Source: PALSA-926 sp964476835
GTDB lineage: Bacteria > Pseudomonadota > Alphaproteobacteria > Micavibrionales > UBA2020
NCBI GenBank assembly: GCA_964476835.1
Contig: CAYZCE010000028.1
Location: forward strand, 1 to 18,902
Length of the DNA: 18,902 nucleotides
Direction of reading: 5' to 3'
Below are positions 1 through 8,228 of the stretch, one piece after another. Both the position numbers and the translations under genes were made by a program. Numbering within the stretch: position 1 is the stretch's first letter; the number at the start of each line of letters is the position of its first letter. The notes under the pieces were generated by a model. That model had not been told where the DNA came from. It did not search any database and was given only the letters and a program-made list of their open reading frames with translations.

Positions 1-287
1 GCCAGAGGCTCCACGTTCACGTCGGTCTGCACGAGGATGCCGCGGTCGGCGCCCATGGCGAGCGCGGTGCGCAGGGTTTCCTGCGACTGCGCCACGCCGA
101 TGGAGACTGCGACGATCTCGGGCGCGATGCCCTTTTCCTTGAGGCGCACGGCTTCTTCAACCGCGATCTCGCAGAAGGGGTTCATCGACATCTTGACGTT
201 GGCCAGCTCGACGCCGGTCTGATCCGCCTTGACGCGGACCTTGACGTTGGCGTCGACGACGCGTTTGACGGGAACGAGGATCTTCAT
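1..287 (-). CDS. etfB: Electron transfer flavoprotein beta subunit, N-terminal part (cut by window edge)
   Basis: This is the first 95 codons of EtfB, which with EtfA forms the FAD/AMP-binding heterodimer that carries electrons from acyl-CoA and other dehydrogenases to ETF-quinone oxidoreductase. The start ATG is at 287-285. The translation begins MKILVPVKRVVDANVKVRVK and continues with VELANVKMSMNPFCEIAVEEAVRLKEKG, VAVSIG and LRTALAMGADRGILV, all characteristic of the beta-subunit nucleotide-binding fold. The start lies 2 nt beyond the stop of the upstream cyclophilin gene, so the genes are very probably co-transcribed. A GAAGAAG stretch inside the end of the cyclophilin gene can serve as ribosome-binding site. 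No ORF call covers it because the gene runs off the window; etfA would be expected next to it outside the window. Confidence 0.93.
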   Translation of the reverse strand, partial: MKILVPVKRVVDANVKVRVKADQTGVELANVKMSMNPFCEIAVEEAVRLKEKGIAPEIVAVSIGVAQSQETLRTALAMGADRGILVQTDVNVEPL

Positions 288-289
288 GG

Positions 290-838
290 TTACTTCTTCG
301 CCTTGTCCGCGTCGGCCGCGACTTGCAGCTTGACGATCTTGTCGGGGTCGACCGGCGGTTCGCCGCGCTTGATCTTGTCAACGAATTCCATGCCCGAGGT
401 CACTTGGCCGAACACGGTGTACTGGCCGTTCAGGAACGAGCCTTCGGCGAACATGATGAAGAACTGGCTGTCCGCGCTGTTGGGGTCGTTCGCGCGGGCG
501 GCGCCGACGGTGCCGCGGACGAAGGGTTCCTTGGTGAACTCAGCCGGGATGTTGACGCCCGAGCCGCCGGTGCCGGTGCCCGTGGGGTCGCCGGTCTGTG
601 CCATGAAGCCGTCGATGACGCGGTGGAAAGTCAGGCCGTTATAGAAACCTTGGCGTACCAGCTCCTTGATGCGCGCGACATGCTTGGGGGCGAGGTCGGG
701 GCGCAGCTGGATGACCACGCGGCCGTCCTTGAGGTCGAGGTAGAGGGTGTTTTCAGGATCCATCGCCGGCGCTTGCGCGTGTGCGATACCGGCCATCAAG
801 CCGAGGGTGACGATGAGGGAGAGGATAAGTTTTTTCAT
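290..838 (-). CDS. Secreted cyclophilin-type peptidyl-prolyl cis-trans isomerase
   Basis: A 182-aa cyclophilin that should catalyse proline isomerisation during folding of exported proteins. Residues 1-21 form a signal peptide (KK, then a hydrophobic core LILSLIVTLGLMAGI, then AHA|Q or AQA as cleavage site), so it is predicted periplasmic. The cyclophilin domain fills the rest: FHRVIDGFMAQTGDPTGTGTGG carries the catalytic Arg and substrate-binding Phe/Met/Gln, followed by NSADSQFFIMF and YTVFGQV. It is a close paralogue of the cytosolic cyclophilin immediately upstream (25-nt gap), so a duplication plus gain of a signal peptide is likely. A short Lys-rich tail (DADKAKK) follows the domain. 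It is the middle gene of a probable ppi-ppi-etfB operon. Confidence 0.95.
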   Translation of the reverse strand: MKKLILSLIVTLGLMAGIAHAQAPAMDPENTLYLDLKDGRVVIQLRPDLAPKHVARIKELVRQGFYNGLTFHRVIDGFMAQTGDPTGTGTGGSGVNIPAEFTKEPFVRGTVGAARANDPNSADSQFFIMFAEGSFLNGQYTVFGQVTSGMEFVDKIKRGEPPVDPDKIVKLQVAADADKAKK

Positions 839-862
839 TGGTTTATTCCTGTACTTTAAAAG

Positions 863-1318
863 TTAAGCCTGAAGCGAGAACTTGATGATCTGGTCGGGTT
901 CGCGGGGCGGTTCGCCGCGCGCGATCTTGTCGACGAATTCCATACCCTCGGTCACCGTGCCCCAGACGGTGTACTGGTTGTTCAGGTGCGGGGCTTCGTC
1001 GAACATGATGAAGAACTGGCTGTCGCCGCTGTCGGGGTTCATGGCACGGGCCATGCCGACGGTGCCGCGCACGAAAGGCTCGGCGGAGAACTCCGCCTTG
1101 ATCTTCTGGCCGCTGCCGCCCGTGCCGGTGCCTTCGGGGCAGCCGGTCTGCGCCATGAAGCCGCGGATGACGCGATGGAAGATCAGGCCGTCGTAGTAGC
1201 CCTGGCCGATCAGTTCCTTGATGCGCGCGACATGGTTGGGGGCGAGGTCGGGGCGCAGTTCGATGACCACGCGACCGTTCTTGAGGTCGAGGTAGGCGAG
1301 TTCTTTTTTATCTGTCAT
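863..1318 (-). CDS. ppiB: Cytosolic cyclophilin-type peptidyl-prolyl cis-trans isomerase
   Basis: A 151-aa single-domain cyclophilin without signal peptide, corresponding to the bacterial PpiB class. The protein starts MTDKKELAYLDLKNGRVVIE and has IFHRVIRGFMAQTGCPEGTGTGG (catalytic Arg and Met/Gln), NPDSGDSQFFIMFDEAPHLNNQYTVWGTV and FVDKIARGEPP. It aligns end to end with the secreted paralogue at 290-838, including the unusual GEPP(R/V)(E/D)PDQI segment near the C-terminus, which supports a recent duplication. The start ATG at 1318 has GGAG about 8 nt upstream (TTGGAGACGTATT). As the first gene of the minus-strand cluster it probably carries the promoter for ppiB, the secreted cyclophilin and etfB. 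Confidence 0.95.
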   Translation of the reverse strand: MTDKKELAYLDLKNGRVVIELRPDLAPNHVARIKELIGQGYYDGLIFHRVIRGFMAQTGCPEGTGTGGSGQKIKAEFSAEPFVRGTVGMARAMNPDSGDSQFFIMFDEAPHLNNQYTVWGTVTEGMEFVDKIARGEPPREPDQIIKFSLQA

Positions 1319-1342
1319 AATACGTCTCCAAGTGGATGCTTT

Positions 1343-1370
1343 ATATTACATTCATAGCTTTTCGGCGCAA
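1343..1370 (-). promoter_or_regulatory. Possible promoter of the ppi-ppi-etfB operon
   Basis: Reading the minus strand, TTGCGC (1370-1365) is followed after 16 nt by TAATAT (1348-1343), then about 24 nt of leader before the ATG. Both boxes are only partial matches to the consensus. The site is in the right place, between the palindromic repeat and the first gene, but the call is weak. Confidence 0.3.
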
Positions 1371-1389
1371 GCGGGAAAAGCGTTTCGGT

Positions 1390-1469
1390 GTCATCCCGAA
1401 CGGAATGAGGGATCTTAAATAGTTGTCATACGACCAGCATTTAAGATTCCTCGCTGCGCTCGGAATGAC
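1390..1469. repeat. Dispersed-type imperfect palindromic repeat
   Basis: Two 31-nt arms (1390-1420 and 1439-1469) are inverted copies of each other with 25 of 31 positions matching, separated by an 18-nt loop. The outer parts read GTCATYCCGA and the inner parts GAGGRATCTTAAAT. Such GTCATTCCGAGCG...GAGGAATCT palindromes are known as high-copy intergenic repeats in diverse bacterial genomes. It lies in the only sizeable non-coding gap of this region, between the divergent ppiB and yggT genes, and contains no protein-coding signal. As RNA it would form a long hairpin. Copy number elsewhere in this genome cannot be judged from one window. Confidence 0.8.
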
Positions 1470-1517
1470 ATTGAGGGGGAGGCTCGGAGCGTAGTATAAA
1501 GGGCGAGGGGGTGGAAC

Positions 1518-1796
1518 ATGAACACAATCATTTTCCTGCTGATACAACTGCTCGACATTTACCTGTGGCTCATCATCGCCAGCGTCATCGTTAGCTGGCT
1601 GGTGGTCTTCGGGGTGCTCAATACGCGCAACAAGATCGTGGCGCGCGTCTGCGACGTCCTCAACCGGCTGACCAGCCCGGGGATGGACAAGCTGCGCCGC
1701 GTCCTGCCGCCGATGGGCGGCATCGACCTCTCGCCGATGGTCATGATCTTCGGCATCTACATCGCGCAGAGCCTGCTCTACAGCCTGCTGAGGTAA
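1518..1796 (+). CDS. YggT family integral membrane protein
   Basis: A 92-aa protein with two hydrophobic segments (about residues 3-30 and 70-90) linked by a basic cytoplasmic loop. It has the YggT signature: LLDIYLWLIIASVIVSWL, then RNKIV...LNRLTSPGMDKLRRVLPPMGGIDLSPMVMIFGIYIAQSLL. YggT proteins are small inner-membrane proteins of poorly defined role; in several bacteria they lie near division or osmotic-stress genes. Here the stop codon (1794-1796) is 3 nt before the folD start, so the two genes are almost certainly translated from one mRNA. A GGGGGTGGAAC stretch precedes the ATG. Confidence 0.9.
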   Translation: MNTIIFLLIQLLDIYLWLIIASVIVSWLVVFGVLNTRNKIVARVCDVLNRLTSPGMDKLRRVLPPMGGIDLSPMVMIFGIYIAQSLLYSLLR

Positions 1797-1799
1797 CGG

Positions 1800-2702
1800 A
1801 TGACCATGGCGAAACACAAGGAAACATCCGCGCACGCGCAGGTGATCGACGGCAAGGCGCTGGCGAAGAAGCTCCGCCAGTCCATCGCCCGCCATGTCGA
1901 GGTGCTGGTCGGCGACCACAAGATCATGCCCGGCCTCGCCGTCGTGCTGGTCGGCGACGACCCGGCTTCCGTCATCTACGTCAACAACAAGAAGAAGGCC
2001 GCGCACGAAGCCGGCATCCGCAGCTTCGTGCATCACCTGCCCAAGAACACCTCGCAGGATGAAGTGCTCGCGCTGGTGCAGCGTTTAAACAAGGACAAGA
2101 AAGTGCACGGCATCCTCGTGCAATTGCCGCTGCCGAAACAGGTCGATGCGCCGACCGTGCTGCGCGCGATAAGTCCGCCCAAGGACGTTGACGGCCTGCA
2201 TGTTGAGAACGTCGGCCGCCTGATGGCCGGCCTGCCGGGGATGGTGCCCTGCACCCCGCTCGGCTGCCTGACGCTGATCAAGAGCGTTGTGAAGAACCTG
2301 ACCGGCCTGCACGCCGTCGTCGTCGGCCGCTCCAACCTCGTGGGCAAGCCTGTCGCGCAATTATTGCTGCGCGAGAACTGCACCGTCACCATGTGCCACT
2401 CGCGCACGCCGCAGCTCAGCCACGTCACGCGGCAGGCCGATATCCTCGTCGTCGCGGCGGGGAAGGAAAAACTGGTCAAGGGCGACTGGATCAAGCCCGG
2501 CGCCATCGTCATCGACGTCGGCATCAACCGCACGAAGTCGGGCGGGATCGTCGGCGATGTGGATTTTGACGAGGCCGCAAAGGTCGCAGGGTTTATCACC
2601 CCGGTGCCCGGCGGCGTCGGCCCCATGACCATCGCCTGCCTGCTCGGCAACACCGTCGCCGCCGCCTGCCGCCAGAACGAACTGACGGCGCCGCATCTTT
2701 AA
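1800..2702 (+). CDS. folD: Bifunctional methylenetetrahydrofolate dehydrogenase / methenyltetrahydrofolate cyclohydrolase
   Basis: A 300-aa FolD, which interconverts 5,10-methylene-, methenyl- and 10-formyl-tetrahydrofolate with NADP in the cytosol and so feeds purine and formyl-Met-tRNA synthesis. The catalytic Tyr60 and Lys64 are in SVIYVNNKKKAAHEAGI. Other family motifs follow in order: GILVQLPLP (104-112), PPKDVDGLHVENVGRL (126-141), PCTPLGCL (150-157), the Rossmann-fold VVVGRSNLVGKPVAQLL (173-189), GAIVIDVGIN and TPVPGGVGPMT (267-277). An alternative start two codons downstream (ATGGCGAAACAC) is equally plausible. The gene converges with icd; only 6 nt separate the two stop codons, leaving no room for a dedicated terminator. 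Confidence 0.97.
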   Translation: MTMAKHKETSAHAQVIDGKALAKKLRQSIARHVEVLVGDHKIMPGLAVVLVGDDPASVIYVNNKKKAAHEAGIRSFVHHLPKNTSQDEVLALVQRLNKDKKVHGILVQLPLPKQVDAPTVLRAISPPKDVDGLHVENVGRLMAGLPGMVPCTPLGCLTLIKSVVKNLTGLHAVVVGRSNLVGKPVAQLLLRENCTVTMCHSRTPQLSHVTRQADILVVAAGKEKLVKGDWIKPGAIVIDVGINRTKSGGIVGDVDFDEAAKVAGFITPVPGGVGPMTIACLLGNTVAAACRQNELTAPHL

Positions 2703-2708
2703 GCGGTA

Positions 2709-4148
2709 TTACTGCCCCTGCGCGACCGTATAAGCGCGCAGGCCGCCGAAGGTGTAGAGGTTTTCCGTCTTGACGCAGTCGAGGCCGGCCTGTTGCAGTT
2801 TTTGCAGCAGGGTGATGATCGCGTCGTTGCCGACGGTACCGGCGGCCATGAAGCGGCAGCGCCAGTGGTCGCCGATTTCCTGTAGCGCGGTCGCTTCGGG
2901 CCAGACGAGCAGGCCGCGGCTGTCGATGCTGGAAAGCTTGAGGTCGCCGGCGGCGATGGCGTTGATCTTCTGCGCCAGTGCGGGGCCTGCGCCGTCGCGC
3001 CAGTGCAGGAAGACGTCGACGCCGGTCAGCTTCTTTTCGCCGCGCGCGGGGAGTTGTACCTCCTTGAGGTGCATCGGCTTGGCTGCCGCATAGGTGACGG
3101 GCTTGAACTTGGCGGGTTTCTGGCCGAGGCGCTCGACGATAGCTTTGCCGAACGCGGCGGTACCGACTTTCTTCGCGCTGGTCTGTTCGTTGTAGATGTC
3201 TCCGGTGTGGATGCCGTCCTCGATCGTTTTCAGCCATGCATTGTGGATCGTCTCGGCGACGTCCGCCTGGCCGATGTGTTGCAGCATCATCAGCGCCGCA
3301 TGCAGCAGGCCCGAGGGGTTGGCGATGCCCTTGCCCGCGATGTCGGGCGCGGAGCCATGGATCGCCTCGAACATCGCGCCGTTCTTGCCGATGTTGGAGG
3401 AGCCGCAGAGGCCGACCGAGCCGGAGACTTCGGCGGCGATGTCGGAGATGATGTCGCCATAGAGGTTCTCGGTGACGACGACGTCGAAGAGGGAGGGCTT
3501 GGAGGCGATCTTGGCCGCGCCGATGTCGACGATCATGTGGGCGGTTTCAATCTCAGGATATTCCGGTGCGATCTCGCGGAAGACTTTGCTGAAGAGACCG
3601 TCGGTCATCTTCATGATGTTGTCTTTGGAGATGCAGGTGACCTTTTTGCGGCCATTCGCGCGCGCGTATTCGAAGGCGTAGCGGATGATGCGCTCGCAGC
3701 CGGTGCGCGAGATGAGCTTGAGGCACTGCATGACGTTGTCGGTCTGCTGGTACTCGACGCCGGCGTACAAGTCTTCCTCGTTCTCGCGCACGATGATCAT
3801 GTCCATCTGCGGCTGCAGTGTCTTCACATAGGGCGCGTAGGAAATGCAGGGGCGGATGTTGGCATATAGCGCCATCGACTTGCGCACGGTGACGTTGAGG
3901 CTCTTGAAGCCGCCGCCTTGCGGGGTGGTGATGGGGGCTTTCAGGAAGACTTTCGTGCGGTTGAGGCTTTCCCACGACGCGTCCTCGATGCCCGCCGCGC
4001 AACCGCGCGCGTAGACCTTTTCGCCGATCTCGATCGTCTCGGGCGCGATGCGCGCGCCGGCGGCTTCGAGGATCTCCAGCGTGGCCGCCATGATCTCGGG
4101 GCCGATGCCGTCGCCGTGGGCGATGGTGATGGGGGTCTTTTGCGTCAT
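2709..4148 (-). CDS. icd: Isocitrate dehydrogenase, alphaproteobacterial long type (predicted NAD-preferring)
   Basis: A 479-aa TCA-cycle enzyme converting isocitrate to 2-oxoglutarate. I start at the ATG at 4148 (MTQKTPITIAHGDGIGPEIM), preceded by GGAAGAG; the open frame extends further but that stretch overlaps nhaA. Visible motifs: KSLNVTVRK (82-90, substrate Ser83), NIRPC, VRENEEDLYAG with Tyr128, SKDNIMKMTDG with Lys175, and VTENLYGDIISD supplying metal-binding Asp residues. The cofactor segment HGSAPDIAGKGIANP (264-278) carries Asp269, Ile270 and Ala276 where E. coli NADP-type Icd has Lys344, Tyr345 and Val351, which points to NAD. Residues ~340-479 form the C-terminal extension typical of the alphaproteobacterial/rickettsial family (TIGR02924), whose cofactor has been described as unclear. 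The start overlaps the nhaA stop by ATGA. Confidence 0.93.
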   Translation of the reverse strand: MTQKTPITIAHGDGIGPEIMAATLEILEAAGARIAPETIEIGEKVYARGCAAGIEDASWESLNRTKVFLKAPITTPQGGGFKSLNVTVRKSMALYANIRPCISYAPYVKTLQPQMDMIIVRENEEDLYAGVEYQQTDNVMQCLKLISRTGCERIIRYAFEYARANGRKKVTCISKDNIMKMTDGLFSKVFREIAPEYPEIETAHMIVDIGAAKIASKPSLFDVVVTENLYGDIISDIAAEVSGSVGLCGSSNIGKNGAMFEAIHGSAPDIAGKGIANPSGLLHAALMMLQHIGQADVAETIHNAWLKTIEDGIHTGDIYNEQTSAKKVGTAAFGKAIVERLGQKPAKFKPVTYAAAKPMHLKEVQLPARGEKKLTGVDVFLHWRDGAGPALAQKINAIAAGDLKLSSIDSRGLLVWPEATALQEIGDHWRCRFMAAGTVGNDAIITLLQKLQQAGLDCVKTENLYTFGGLRAYTVAQGQ

Positions 4149-5059
4149 GGTCTCTTCCTTCTCAAAATCACGTATCCGGCCACGGCCGACAGGAGTGATC
4201 CCGTCAGGACGCCGATGCGCACGCCGTGCATGTCGTCGAACGCGAGGCCGCCGATGAAGAGGCTCATCGTAAAGCCGACCCCGCAGAGGAGGGACATGCC
4301 GTAGAGGTCGCGCCATGTGGCGTTCGGCATGGGCGCCGCGCGCGTTTTGACCGCGGCGGCGATGGCGGTGAAGATACCAGCCTGCTTGCCAAGAAACAAC
4401 CCCGCCGCGATGCCCAAAGGCACGGGTTCGGTAAGGTTGTGCAGGGAAACGCCCTTGAGGTTGACCCCCGCATTGGCCAGCGCGAACAGCGGCATGACCA
4501 GAAACGCAACCCAGCCGTGCAGGGCCTTCATCAGGGGTTTTTCGCGGGCAGTAGGCACGAACAAAGCCGCGACCACGCCCGACAGCGCGACCATGCCGCC
4601 GACCGCCGCGCCCGAGGTATAAAAGAGGCCGATGATGATGACCGCGCCCAGATCATCCAGCACCGCAATCGCCAGCAAAAGGATGCGGATCGCCGGCGGT
4701 ACCCCCGGCACCAGCGACAAAACGCCGAGCGCGAAGGCGATATCGGTGGCCGACGGAATGGCCCAGCCGTGCATGTCGGCGCGGTTGAACAGGATGTAGA
4801 CCAGCGCAGGCACCGCCATGCCGCCGGCGGCCGCGACGACGGGGAGCAGGGACAGGGTGCCGTTCCTGATCTCGCTCTTGATCTCCAGCCCGACCTGAAA
4901 GAAGAACACCGCCATGAGGTACTCGACCCAGGGGCGCGCGTCAGGGCCTGCGGTATAGTTGAAGAAATTAGCCATAATCATGGAAAGGGCGGCGGCCCCG
5001 ATAAGGACAATGCCGCCTGCGGCGTCGGAGCTTAGAAACTGTTTCAGGGCTGTTTTCAT
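4145..5059 (-). CDS. nhaA: Na+/H+ antiporter NhaA, shortened form
   Basis: A 304-aa inner-membrane Na+/H+ exchanger. I prefer the ATG at 5059 (MKTALKQFLSSDAAGGIVL), which matches the family N-terminus; a TTG 21 nt upstream is also open. Key residues are present: Asp105 in SATDIAFALG and Asp135/Asp136 in VLDDLGAV (E. coli Asp133, Asp163, Asp164, with identical spacing), and Lys225 in GLFLGKQAG (E. coli Lys300). The terminal LLCGVGFTMSLFIGGLAF is intact. It is about 80 aa shorter than the usual ~388: the beta-hairpin region after helix 1 is mostly missing, and about 47 residues between Asp136 and Lys225 are absent, including the usual LKSGVHATLAGV stretch. Its TGA overlaps the icd ATG, implying translational coupling. 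A TATAAT is visible at 5115-5110 upstream, without a good -35. Confidence 0.9.
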   Translation of the reverse strand: MKTALKQFLSSDAAGGIVLIGAAALSMIMANFFNYTAGPDARPWVEYLMAVFFFQVGLEIKSEIRNGTLSLLPVVAAAGGMAVPALVYILFNRADMHGWAIPSATDIAFALGVLSLVPGVPPAIRILLLAIAVLDDLGAVIIIGLFYTSGAAVGGMVALSGVVAALFVPTAREKPLMKALHGWVAFLVMPLFALANAGVNLKGVSLHNLTEPVPLGIAAGLFLGKQAGIFTAIAAAVKTRAAPMPNATWRDLYGMSLLCGVGFTMSLFIGGLAFDDMHGVRIGVLTGSLLSAVAGYVILRRKRP

Positions 5060-5131
5060 GGCTGTTATTATCTGGCGCAAGGCAGGGTAAATGCAATAAC
5101 CTTGTTGCGATTATATAGATGAGAGGTTTTC

Positions 5132-6450
<1,319 letters not shown>

Positions 6451-6454
<4 letters not shown>

Positions 6455-7347
6455 CCGTGGCGGATCGCCCCCACACCCGGCAAAGCGTGCTGGTCGCGGT
6501 GCTGCTCGTCTGTGCCGGTTACGCCTTTTACAACCTCGGCGACGCGGGCACCAAGATCGTGGCGCGGCGGCTGCACTTTTCGCAAGTGCTGCTGATACTC
6601 AGTTCCTTCAACTTCGCGCTCATGCTCCTCTACGGCCTGACGGTCGAGGGCAAGCGCGCTTTCTCGACGCGCAAACCGGGGCTGGTTCTTGCACGCGCGC
6701 TGCTGGCGCAGGTGACGACGGTGTGCAATATTTTCGCTTTCGTGCATGTGCCGCTGACCACGTTCTACACGCTCGTCTTCACCGCGCCTTTGTGGGTGGC
6801 GGCCTTGTCGGCGATGTTCATGGGAGACAAGCCGGATGCCCGGCGCTGGGGTGTCACGCTGTTCGGGTTCTGCGTGGTGCTCTTCGTGTTCAGGCCGGGC
6901 GGCGGGTTGTTCAACGTCTGGACGTATGTGGTGCTGCTCAGCGCCTTTGCCTTCGCCGCGCAGATGCTCGTCATCCGCCGCCTCGGCACCACCGAGAGCC
7001 GGCCGTTCATGTACATGGTCGGCGGCGTTGTCAGCGTGTTGATCGCGCTGCCGTTCTACGTGAGCCACGCCCAGCCGATGACGGCCTATGAATGGGGCCT
7101 CTTCGTGATGATGGGCGTGACCGGGGCGATCGGCCAGCTGTGCGTCAGTTACGGCTTCCAGACCGCGCCCTCGGCCTCGACCGTCGCGCCGTATCACTAC
7201 ACGCAGATCGTCTGGGGTGCGCTGCTCGGCTATTACCTGTTCAACGAAAGGCCGGGCATCGAGGTGATGCTGGGCGCAGCCCTGATCATCCTCTCCGGCC
7301 TCTACCTGATGCACCGCGAAACGAAGCGGGCGACGCTGGTCTCTTAA
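6451..7347 (+). CDS. DMT-superfamily (EamA-type) membrane transporter
   Basis: A 298-aa protein with about ten hydrophobic helices arranged as two similar halves, as in EamA-domain drug/metabolite exporters. The first half ends near LFGFCVVLFVFRPGGG and the second begins near VLLSAFAFAAQMLVIRRLG; the conserved second-half features AIGQLCVSYGFQTAPSASTVAPYHYTQIVWGALLGYYLFNERP and the final LIILSGLYLMHRE are typical. The start (ATG inside the deoA stop, ATGA) makes it translationally coupled to deoA, so a nucleoside- or base-related substrate is conceivable, but the family is too broad to assign a substrate from sequence. After its stop the base composition turns sharply AT-rich. Confidence 0.85.
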
Positions 7348-7453
7348 ATAAAACTTATTATTTTCAATTATATAGATATCATTTTCTGATATTTCATAAA
7401 ATATTAATTTGCCTTTGCTACACTTGGGGCAGTTATATTTTAAGGAGTTTTTC
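7348..7453. other. AT-rich spacer before the unknown four-gene cassette
   Basis: These 106 nt are strongly AT-rich between GC-rich genes. They hold a small inverted repeat ATATCA-TTTTC-TGATAT (7376-7392), but no GC-rich terminator hairpin. Promoter-like words occur (for example TATATT at about 7435, TACACT at 7419), but none with a convincing partner box at proper spacing. The spacer ends in a good ribosome-binding site, AAGGAG at 7442-7447. It probably carries the cassette promoter. Confidence 0.4.
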
Positions 7454-7816
7454 ATGACGAACGATATCAAAGGAAAGCCGGATTTAAGCGATGTCCGAGT
7501 GTGGGAGGTCAGTGATCCTCTTGCGCTCAAGCGGATAACGGAACTGAAGACGGAGTTGACGGCGCTCAGCAAAGAGAAGATCGCGATCGACCAGAAGCAC
7601 GAGGCGAGGTGCTATAAGCTTGGCGTCGCCGGCATTCTTTTGAACGCCGCTCTTCCAATCCCTGTCGTTCTTGGGGTTATCGGGGCTTCGTGGCTTGTGA
7701 CTAACTTGATAAAGCGTAAGGAGGATAAAGCCTTCCATGCGAAAGCGGCGCCAGTGAGAGAGGAGATGAAGTACATCTCCAGAACCGGCAAGCCCATGCC
7801 GGGCGGAACGAAATAA
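7454..7816 (+). CDS. Unknown small membrane protein, first gene of duplicated module
   Basis: A 120-aa protein I do not recognise. I start at the ATG at 7454 because AAGGAG lies 6 nt upstream; the frame stays open further upstream without support. Residues ~20-50 are a charged, probably helical stretch (LALKRITELKTELTALSKEKIAIDQKHEARCYK). Residues ~55-84 are hydrophobic (LGVAGILLNAALPIPVVLGVIGASWLV) and could be one long or two short hairpin membrane segments with a central Pro-Ile-Pro. A basic tail follows (KRKEDKAFHAKAAPVREEMKYI). No signal peptide or enzyme motif is seen. The next gene starts 1 nt after its stop, so coupling is expected. It has the same general build and position as the 94-aa protein at 8229, though sequence similarity is not evident. 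Confidence 0.75.
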   Translation: MTNDIKGKPDLSDVRVWEVSDPLALKRITELKTELTALSKEKIAIDQKHEARCYKLGVAGILLNAALPIPVVLGVIGASWLVTNLIKRKEDKAFHAKAAPVREEMKYISRTGKPMPGGTK

Positions 7817-7817
7817 C

Positions 7818-8168
7818 ATGGGACATCTGACGTCTTTTGCTTCACAAGAAGAGCTCGTCGAAACCGACGCGCATGCCGGCATCGTCCATCTGGTGACGGG
7901 CAAGACCGGCGCGGGGCAGGACTTCTATGCCTACATCAGCGTCCTGCCGAGCCGGTATGAGGATTTCATGCTGATCTCCCGCGCGCGGGAGCAAATGGAT
8001 TTAAGCGAGTTCGGCGAGATCATCGAGTCCGGCTTCGGCGCCGTGCCGCCGAAAGATGTGCGGCGCAAGCTTGAAAGCCGCTACGATATCGACTTCACTT
8101 TCGCCGCGGATGTGAAAGAACTGGCCGCGCAAGTCAAGGCCGAGGTTCAGGATAAGATTAAATCTTAA
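7818..8168 (+). CDS. Unknown soluble protein, paralogue A of duplicated module
   Basis: A 116-aa soluble protein without signal peptide or membrane segment. Its core (about residues 19-95) contains HLVTGKTG, DFYAYISVLPSRYEDFMLISRA, LSEFGEIIESGFG and PPKDVRRKLESRYDIDFTF. Over 77 residues it matches the protein at 8526-8861 at 57 positions (74%), with no gaps, so the two are tandem paralogues. The N-terminal ~18 residues and the Lys/Glu-rich C-terminal helix differ between them. I do not recognise the family; the conserved Ser-Arg-Tyr-Glu-Asp-Phe and Pro-Pro-x-Asp-Val-Arg-Arg stretches are candidates for functional surfaces. The ATG follows the upstream stop by 1 nt, with only a weak GGCGGAA ahead of it. 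Confidence 0.8.
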   Translation: MGHLTSFASQEELVETDAHAGIVHLVTGKTGAGQDFYAYISVLPSRYEDFMLISRAREQMDLSEFGEIIESGFGAVPPKDVRRKLESRYDIDFTFAADVKELAAQVKAEVQDKIKS

Positions 8169-8228
8169 AGCTTTTATTATACTAAACCCGAGATTTAAGC
8201 TGCTTGATTTTTAAACAGGGAAAAATAT

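Noticed and set aside
4149..4316. N-terminal extension of the icd open frame
   Set aside because: It overlaps nhaA coding sequence and is Arg/Pro-rich without family similarity; the ATG at 4148 with its SD fits the known N-terminus.
8158..8200. Inverted repeat TTAAATCT...AGATTTAA between the two halves of the duplicated module
   Set aside because: Short AT-only stem with a long loop and no T-run; not convincing as terminator or attachment site.
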